Below are positions 5,158 through 9,503 of a stretch of DNA of 9,503 nt, piece after piece. Numbering within the stretch: position 1 is the first letter of the stretch; the number at the start of each line of letters is the position of its first letter. The translations under genes were made by a program, and so were the position numbers. Source of the stretch: JBFWNZ01 sp050250795 (GTDB taxonomy: Bacteria > Pseudomonadota > Alphaproteobacteria > UBA8366); contig JBFWNZ010000139.1 in the NCBI GenBank assembly GCA_050250795.1, forward strand, positions 1-9,503, given 5' to 3'. Under the pieces are notes generated by a model. The model worked only from the letters and a program-made list of their open reading frames with translations, made no database searches and was not told the origin of the DNA.

Positions 5158-6882
5158 TCAATAGCCTAGCGTGAGGCCGCCCGGCGTCCGCGGGTCCGAG
5201 ATGCCGGCAAGGCCCGTCTCGTCGCGCTGGACGGCCTGGACGCTGCCGGCGGCCCGGCCGGGTTCCACCCGGTGCCCCATGCCTTGCAGCAGCCGGATCG
5301 TATCCGGGCTGATTCCGGTCTCTACGCTGAGGATGTCCGGCTGCCATTGGTGGTGGATGCGCGGGGCGTGGACCGCCGCGGCCAGGTTCATGCGGTAGTC
5401 CACGAGATTGAGGATCGTCTGCAGGACGATGGTGATGATGCGGCTGCCGCCGGGGCTGCCGACGGCCAGCACCGGCCGCCCGTCGCGCAGCAGGATGGTT
5501 GGCGTCATCGAACTGAGCGGGCGTTTGCCGGGTGCGACGGCATTGGCGTCGCCGCCCAGCAGGCCATAGGAATTGGGCGCCCCCGGCCGGGCGGCGAAGT
5601 CGTCCATCTCGTTGTTCAGCAGGATGCCGGTGCCGGCGGCCACGATGTGCGATCCGAAGCTGTGATTGAGGGTGTAGGTGTTGGCGACGGCGTTGCCCTG
5701 GGCGTCGATCACCGAGAAATGCGTCGTCTGGTCCCCTTCGAAGGATCGCGGATTTCCGGCGCGGACGCCGTTCGACGGGGTGGCGCGGAGGGGATCGACG
5801 GCCCGGCGCAGGGTCGCGGCATAGCGCTTCGAGATCAGGCCCTGCACGGGCACGGGATAGAAGGCCGGATCGCCCAGATGCGTCGCCCGGTCGGCATAGG
5901 CGCGGCGCATCGCCTCGGTCATCAGGTGAATCGACGCGGCGCTGTTATGGCCGAGCGCGGCGAGGTCGTATCCTTCGAGGATGTTGAGCATCTGAATCAG
6001 ATGCACGCCGCCGGAACTGGGCGGGGGCATGGAGAGGATGTCGTAGCCGCGATAGCGCCCGCGGACCGGTTCGCGCTCCAGGACGCGATAGGCCGCGAGG
6101 TCGGCTTGCGTCATCGCGCTGTGATGGGACGCCATCTCGGCGGCGATCTTTTTCGCGATGTCGCCGCGATAGAAGGCATCGGGCCCCTCGGCCGCGATCC
6201 GGCGCAGCGAGGCGGCGAGGTCGGGCTGGCGCAGCGTCTCGCCGGGGGCATAGGCGCTGCCGTCCGGCTTGAAGAAGATGCGCATGCTCTCCGGCCAGCG
6301 GGCAAAGGACTCGCGATGCTCGGCGAGTCCGGCGGCCAGGTCTTCGCTCACCGGAAACCCGTCCTCGGCGAGGGCGATGGCCGGCGCCATGACGGCGGCG
6401 AGCGGCATGGTGCCGTAGCGGGCGAGGGCCAGGGCCAGACCCGCGACCGTACCGGGCACGCCGACCGAATCGTGGCTGTGGCGCAGCCGGTCTTCGTCCG
6501 CGGCGCCCGACGCGTCCAGATACATGTCGCGATGCACGGCGGCGGGGGCCACCTCGCGATAGTCGATGGCGAGCGTGCGGTTCTCCGCCGCCAGATGCAC
6601 CAGCATGAAGCCGCCGCCGCCCAGGTTTCCCGCCCGCGGCAAGGTCACGGCCAGGGCGAAGCCCACGCCGACGGCGGCATCCACGGCATTGCCGCCCCGG
6701 CGCAGGATGTCCACGCCGATACGGGTCGCCAAGGCCTCCTGGCTGGCGACCATGCCCTGCTGCGCGCGGACCGGATGGACGATCTCGCGGTTTGAGAGGA
6801 TCGGCTCCTGGGCCGCGGCGGGCAGGGCGAACGCAACGGCCAGTGCCAGCAGGACGGTCCGCAGCGCTCCGGCAGTGCTCAC
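5158..6882 (-). CDS. ggt: Gamma-glutamyltransferase (glutathione hydrolase) precursor, secreted
   Basis: A 574-aa precursor of the N-terminal nucleophile hydrolase family. It cleaves or transfers the gamma-glutamyl group of glutathione and related compounds in the periplasm. The first 24 residues are a signal peptide: an Arg, the hydrophobic core VLLALAVAFAL, and a PAAA-Q cleavage site. Family landmarks are RRGGNAVDAAV (61-71), NLGGGGFML (86-94), the substrate-binding Arg109 in DYREVAP, and the autoprocessing site DQTTHFSV, where Thr386 should become the small-subunit N-terminal nucleophile. Further on are NNEMDDF (423-429), PLSSMTPT (455-462) and GSPGGSRIIT (475-484). All the catalytic elements known from the E. 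coli enzyme are present. The GTG start at 6882 is chosen because AGGGAG lies 6 nt upstream and the signal peptide begins there; the frame is open further upstream but without such support. The gene is divergent from glpK across 118 bp. Confidence 0.96.
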   Translation of the reverse strand: MSTAGALRTVLLALAVAFALPAAAQEPILSNREIVHPVRAQQGMVASQEALATRIGVDILRRGGNAVDAAVGVGFALAVTLPRAGNLGGGGFMLVHLAAENRTLAIDYREVAPAAVHRDMYLDASGAADEDRLRHSHDSVGVPGTVAGLALALARYGTMPLAAVMAPAIALAEDGFPVSEDLAAGLAEHRESFARWPESMRIFFKPDGSAYAPGETLRQPDLAASLRRIAAEGPDAFYRGDIAKKIAAEMASHHSAMTQADLAAYRVLEREPVRGRYRGYDILSMPPPSSGGVHLIQMLNILEGYDLAALGHNSAASIHLMTEAMRRAYADRATHLGDPAFYPVPVQGLISKRYAATLRRAVDPLRATPSNGVRAGNPRSFEGDQTTHFSVIDAQGNAVANTYTLNHSFGSHIVAAGTGILLNNEMDDFAARPGAPNSYGLLGGDANAVAPGKRPLSSMTPTILLRDGRPVLAVGSPGGSRIITIVLQTILNLVDYRMNLAAAVHAPRIHHQWQPDILSVETGISPDTIRLLQGMGHRVEPGRAAGSVQAVQRDETGLAGISDPRTPGGLTLGY

Positions 6883-6908
6883 GCGTTGCTCCCTCGTTCC
6901 AGCGCGGC

Positions 6909-6938
6909 AGTACAGCGCGGCCGGGCGGGACGGTGCAA
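6909..6938 (-). promoter_or_regulatory. Weak candidate promoter for ggt
   Basis: On the minus strand TTGCAC (complement of 6933-6938) is separated by 18 nt from TGTACT (complement of 6909-6914), about 27 nt upstream of the GTG. They match the consensus at 3/6 and 4/6, so this is suggestive only. The rest of the 118-bp divergent region with glpK shows no clear operator or convincing glpK promoter. Confidence 0.2.
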
Positions 6939-7000
6939 GTGCGCGGGATGACAAGGCGGCGGTGCTTTGCGAGGATCGCGGGCCGCACGGAGGAAAAGCC

Positions 7001-8494
7001 ATGGCGAAACCGGGACTGATCCTCGCCATCGACCAGGGAACCACCAGCACGCGCGCGATCCTGTTCGACGCGGCTGGAAACCCGCGCGCGTCCGCGCAAC
7101 GCGAACTGCCGCAGGTTTATCCCCGGCCCGGCTGGGTGGAGCACGATCTGGAAGAAATCTGGCTGGCGACGGTGGCCACCTGCCGCGCGGCGATGGCGAA
7201 GGCCGGCGTGTCCGCGACGGCGGTCGCCGGCATCGGCCTCACCAACCAGCGCGAGACGGTGGCGATCTGGGACCGGGCCACCGGCCGGCCCATCCACAAC
7301 GCCATCGTCTGGCAGGACCGCCGGACCGCAGAAGCCTGTCAGCGGCTGCGTGCGGACGGGCATGAGCCGATGCTGGCCGAGCGCACGGGGCTGCTGCTCG
7401 ATCCGTATTTTTCCGCCAGCAAGATCGCCTGGCTGCTCGACCATGTGCCGGGCGCGCGGGCGCGGGCAGAGGCCGGGGAACTGGCGGCCGGGACCATCGA
7501 CAGTTTCCTGCTGTGGCGGCTGACCGGCGGGCGGCTGCACGCCACGGACGCGACCAATGCCTCGCGGACGGCGCTGTTCGGGATCGAGAGCCAGCGCTGG
7601 GAGGACGACCTGTTGCGGCTGTTCGGCGTGCCGGCGGCGCTGCTGCCGTCGGTGTTGGATACCGTTGCCGATTACGGCAAGACCGATCCCGCGCTGTTCG
7701 ACGGCGCGATCCGCATTGCGGGGGTGGCTGGCGACCAGCAGGCGGTGGCGGTCGGACAGGCCTGCGTGACGCCGGGCGCCGTGAAGAGCACCTATGGCAC
7801 CGGCTGCTTCGCCCTGATCAACACGGGCGAACGGGCGGTGCGCTCGCGCAATAAGCTGCTGACCACGGTCGCGTATCGGATCGGCGGACGCGTCAGCTAC
7901 GCCGTCGAAGGCAGCATCTTCATCGCCGGCGCCGCGGTGCAATGGCTGCGCGACGGCATCCGGATCGTCGACAGCGCGGCGGCGACGGAGGACCTTGCCC
8001 GTCGGGCCAATCCCGACAGCGGCGTCTATCTGGTTCCCGCCTTCGCGGGATTGGGGGCACCCTATTGGGACAGCGACGCGCGCGGGGCGATGTTCGGGCT
8101 GACCCGCGACACCGGCGTGCCGGAACTCGCACGCGCGGTTCTCGAATCGGTCGCCTTTCAGACCCGCGACCTGTTCGAGGCGATGGCCGCCGACGGTACC
8201 GGGCGGCCGGTCGCGTTGCGCGTCGATGGCGGTCTCGCCGCGAATGGCTGGGCGATGCAGTTCCTGGCCGACATGCTGGAGCTGCCGGTCGAACGGCCGG
8301 CGGTGCTGGAGACGACGGCGCTGGGCGCGGCCTATCTGGCGGCGCTGGGGGTCGGACTGGTCGACGGGCTGGAGACGCTGGGCCGCACATGGAAGGCCGA
8401 GTCCCGGTTCGAGCCGGGGATGGCGCCGGCCGAGCGCGAACGCCGGTATGGCGGCTGGCGGGATGCCGTCCGCCGCACGCGGAGCGGAACATGA
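7001..8494 (+). CDS. glpK: Glycerol kinase
   Basis: A 497-aa cytoplasmic FGGY-family kinase that phosphorylates glycerol to sn-glycerol 3-phosphate with ATP. The N-terminal ATPase motif DQGTTSTRA is at 11-19 and the glycerol-binding NQRET at 82-86 (Arg84, Glu85). Trp104 is in WQDRRT, Tyr136 in DPYFSASK, the catalytic base Asp245 in AGDQQAV, and Phe270 follows TYGTGC. The C-terminal nucleotide-binding motifs are GLGAPYWD (350-357) and VDGGLAANGWAMQ (408-420). The length is typical. The ATG at 7001 has GGAGG at 6989-6993, 7 nt away. The E. coli fructose-1,6-bisphosphate site (Arg236 in GGTRIP) is not conserved: the aligned residue here is Ala236. The C-terminal helix that binds EIIA-Glc in E. 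coli is also divergent, so those two controls are probably absent. The stop overlaps the ugpQ ATG by 4 nt. Confidence 0.97.
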   Translation: MAKPGLILAIDQGTTSTRAILFDAAGNPRASAQRELPQVYPRPGWVEHDLEEIWLATVATCRAAMAKAGVSATAVAGIGLTNQRETVAIWDRATGRPIHNAIVWQDRRTAEACQRLRADGHEPMLAERTGLLLDPYFSASKIAWLLDHVPGARARAEAGELAAGTIDSFLLWRLTGGRLHATDATNASRTALFGIESQRWEDDLLRLFGVPAALLPSVLDTVADYGKTDPALFDGAIRIAGVAGDQQAVAVGQACVTPGAVKSTYGTGCFALINTGERAVRSRNKLLTTVAYRIGGRVSYAVEGSIFIAGAAVQWLRDGIRIVDSAAATEDLARRANPDSGVYLVPAFAGLGAPYWDSDARGAMFGLTRDTGVPELARAVLESVAFQTRDLFEAMAADGTGRPVALRVDGGLAANGWAMQFLADMLELPVERPAVLETTALGAAYLAALGVGLVDGLETLGRTWKAESRFEPGMAPAERERRYGGWRDAVRRTRSGT

Positions 8495-9243
8495 TCTCCT
8501 TTCCGCCATTCCCGCGCGTGATCGGGCATCGCGGCGCGGCGGGGCACGCGCCGGAAAACACGCTGGCCGGATTCGCCAAGGCCGCGGCGCTGGGGGTGCG
8601 CTGGGTCGAGTTCGACGTGGTGCTGAGCGCGGACGGCGTGCCGGTGCTGTTCCACGACGACACGCTCGACCGGACGAGCGACGGCAGCGGCCCGGTCGGG
8701 CTTTACGATTTCGAGCATCTGCGCCGCCTCGATGCCGGGGCGTGGTTCGATCCCGCCTTTTCGGGCGAGCGCATTCCGACGCTGGACGAAGCCATCGCCG
8801 CCCTGGCGCAGTTGGGGCTGGGCGCCAATGTCGAGATCAAGCCCTCGCCCGGCCGCGAATCGGAGACGGGCACGGCCGTCGCGCAGCGAGTCGCACGGGA
8901 TTGGCCCGCGCAGCTTCCGCCGCCCATCCTGTCCAGCTTCGCCGAAGCCTCGCTGGCGGCCGCACAGGACGCGGCACCGGACCTGCCGCGCGCCTTGCTG
9001 GTGGGTGCCTTGCCCGAGGATTGGCGCGCGCGGGCGGAGCGGCTGGGATGCGGCGCCATCCACGGCGCGCAGAACCGCCTGAGCGCGGCGGATTGCGCCG
9101 CGGTGCGCGCGGCGGGGTTCCGCCTGCTGTCCTACACGGTGAACGATACGGACACGGCGCGACGCCTGTTTGCCTGGGGTGTCGAGGCCGTGTTCAGCGA
9201 TGTGCCGGACCGGATCGCCCCGGCCGTGCCCGGCGATACATGA
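8491..9243 (+). CDS. ugpQ: Glycerophosphodiester phosphodiesterase, cytoplasmic type
   Basis: A 250-aa TIM-barrel enzyme of the GDPD family that hydrolyses glycerophosphodiesters (deacylated phospholipid head groups) to sn-glycerol 3-phosphate plus an alcohol. Conserved residues seen are His13-Arg14 in GHRGAAGHAPENT, Glu40 and Asp42 in WVEFDV, His55 in FHDDTLDRT, and Glu115 and Lys117 in VEIKPSPGRE. The C-terminal strand motifs SYTVND and VFSDVPDR are also present. There is no signal peptide, and the length matches cytosolic UgpQ rather than periplasmic GlpQ. The ATG at 8491 overlaps the glpK stop (ATGA) and has GGAG 6 nt upstream, so it is translationally coupled to glpK. Together they feed the glycerol-3-phosphate pool by two routes. 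No ugpABCE transporter is in the window. Confidence 0.95.
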   Translation: MISFPPFPRVIGHRGAAGHAPENTLAGFAKAAALGVRWVEFDVVLSADGVPVLFHDDTLDRTSDGSGPVGLYDFEHLRRLDAGAWFDPAFSGERIPTLDEAIAALAQLGLGANVEIKPSPGRESETGTAVAQRVARDWPAQLPPPILSSFAEASLAAAQDAAPDLPRALLVGALPEDWRARAERLGCGAIHGAQNRLSAADCAAVRAAGFRLLSYTVNDTDTARRLFAWGVEAVFSDVPDRIAPAVPGDT

Positions 9244-9245
9244 AA

Positions 9246-9263
9246 CTGTAACCGCGCCGCAAC
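9246..9263 (+). promoter_or_regulatory. Pho-box-like direct repeat upstream of the PhnC-type gene (speculative)
   Basis: CTGTAAC-CGCG-CCGCAAC has the 7-4-7 layout of a PhoB half-site pair. The first half matches CTGTCAC at 6 of 7 positions and the second at only 4 of 7. It lies 56 nt before the ATG at 9320. Phosphonate genes are commonly PhoB-controlled, which gives a reason to look here, but the match is weak. Confidence 0.2.
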
Positions 9264-9295
9264 TCTGCGGACTCCGTCGCCGCGTAAGAGCTTTC

Positions 9296-9309
9296 CCAGG
9301 AACCCCTGG
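9296..9309 (+). other. Small hairpin just before the phnC Shine-Dalgarno
   Basis: CCAGG-AACC-CCTGG forms a 5-bp stem that ends one base before the GGAGG at 9311-9315. In an mRNA it could affect ribosome loading. It may equally be chance in GC-rich DNA. No intrinsic terminator is visible between ugpQ and this gene. Confidence 0.2.
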
Positions 9310-9319
9310 CGGAGGCGTC

Positions 9320-9503
9320 ATGTCGGCTATCGAGATCAGCCAGCTCACCAAGACCTTTCGCAGCGGCCGAAAGGCTTTGGACGGGATCGATCTGGTCATC
9401 AGACCGGGCGAGATGGTGGCGCTGATCGGCGCGTCGGGCTCCGGGAAATCCACGCTGCTTCGCCATGTCGCGGGGCTGCTGACCGCCGATCGCCGGATCG
9501 ATG
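9320..9503 (+). CDS. phnC: Phosphonate ABC transporter ATP-binding protein (PhnC-like), 3' partial
   Basis: The first 61 residues of an ABC ATPase, cut by the right edge. It opens MSAIEISQLTKTF, with the A-loop aromatic in KTFRSGRKAL. The Walker A motif GASGSGKST is at about 37-45, within EMVALIGASGSGKSTLLRH, followed by VAGLLTADR. The combination GEMVALIGASGSGKSTLLRH(x)AGL is characteristic of PhnC-type phosphonate importer ATPases rather than of general amino-acid or sugar importers. Walker B and the signature motif lie outside the window. The ATG at 9320 has GGAGG 4 nt upstream. It lies 76 nt after ugpQ on the same strand, so either read-through or its own promoter is possible. Another small-anion importer ATPase is the main alternative. 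Confidence 0.8.
   Translation, partial: MSAIEISQLTKTFRSGRKALDGIDLVIRPGEMVALIGASGSGKSTLLRHVAGLLTADRRID

Noticed and set aside
5272..6795. A 507-codon open frame on the plus strand opposite ggt
   Set aside because: It is a complementary-strand shadow of a clearly conserved enzyme gene; the composition is Gly/Arg/His-rich and there is no recognisable domain.
6566..7000. Upstream extension of glpK by 145 codons
   Set aside because: It is antisense to ggt. GlpK homology starts at the ATG at 7001, next to GGAGG.
6883..7050. Upstream extension of ggt by 56 codons
   Set aside because: It would bury the signal peptide and overlap the start of glpK. The GTG at 6882 has a strong AGGGAG at the right distance.
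5945..8509. An 854-codon open frame on the minus strand, opposite glpK and running into ggt in another frame
   Set aside because: It is antisense to glpK and overlaps ggt out of frame. Its translation is a low-complexity Arg/Pro/Gly/Ala mix with no motif, as expected from GC-rich DNA where stops are rare.
1..9503. tRNA/rRNA genes, CRISPR arrays, insertion sequences, phage or defence genes
   Set aside because: No tRNA-like cloverleaf, regularly spaced repeats, transposase, integrase or terminal inverted repeats were noticed. The window looks like ordinary, uniformly GC-rich chromosome.

Overview
The window is GC-rich, tightly packed bacterial chromosomal DNA. Third codon positions are strongly G/C, intergenic gaps are short, and no mobile element, RNA gene or CRISPR array is visible. 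The gene set suggests an alphaproteobacterium, perhaps of the Rhodospirillales/Acetobacteraceae type: a methylthioribose-phosphate isomerase paired with a class II aldolase, an NrtS-type protein, a cyclic-nucleotide MscS channel, and glycerol/glycerophosphodiester/phosphonate genes. This placement is inferred from gene content and composition only.

Layout, left to right. (1) 2-817 (+): the C-terminal alpha/beta-hydrolase part of a probable AcoC-like acetoin dehydrogenase E2 protein, running in from the left edge. (2) 1479-823 and 2576-1476 (-): a translationally coupled pair, mtnA followed by a class II aldolase. It probably disposes of 5-methylthioribose (and perhaps 5-deoxyribose) phosphate by isomerisation and aldol cleavage, as in the Rhodospirillum 'DHAP shunt'. 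(3) 2709-3527 (+): an unusual protein that joins a two-helix NrtS nitrate/nitrite transporter-like domain to a degenerate chemoreceptor signalling tip. (4) 5074-3533 (-): an MscS-superfamily channel with a C-terminal cyclic-nucleotide-binding domain. (5) 6882-5158 (-): a secreted gamma-glutamyltransferase, 83 nt upstream of the channel gene on the same strand. (6) 7001-8494, 8491-9243 and 9320-9503 (+): glycerol kinase, coupled to a cytoplasmic glycerophosphodiester phosphodiesterase, then the start of a PhnC-like phosphonate ABC ATPase cut by the right edge.

How the genes fit together. mtnA plus aldolase form a two-step carbon-salvage module ending in dihydroxyacetone phosphate. UgpQ yields glycerol 3-phosphate from lipid head-group diesters and GlpK yields it from glycerol, so both feed the same pool. 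The phosphonate ATPase and a weak Pho-box-like motif before it suggest a phosphate-scavenging flavour at the right end.

The most notable items are the NrtS-chemoreceptor-tip fusion and the mtnA-aldolase pair, in which the dehydratase glutamate of MtnB appears to be missing. A smaller one is that both convergent gene pairs end in the same arrangement: opposing TGA stops 5 nt apart, inside a 13-base interrupted palindrome.
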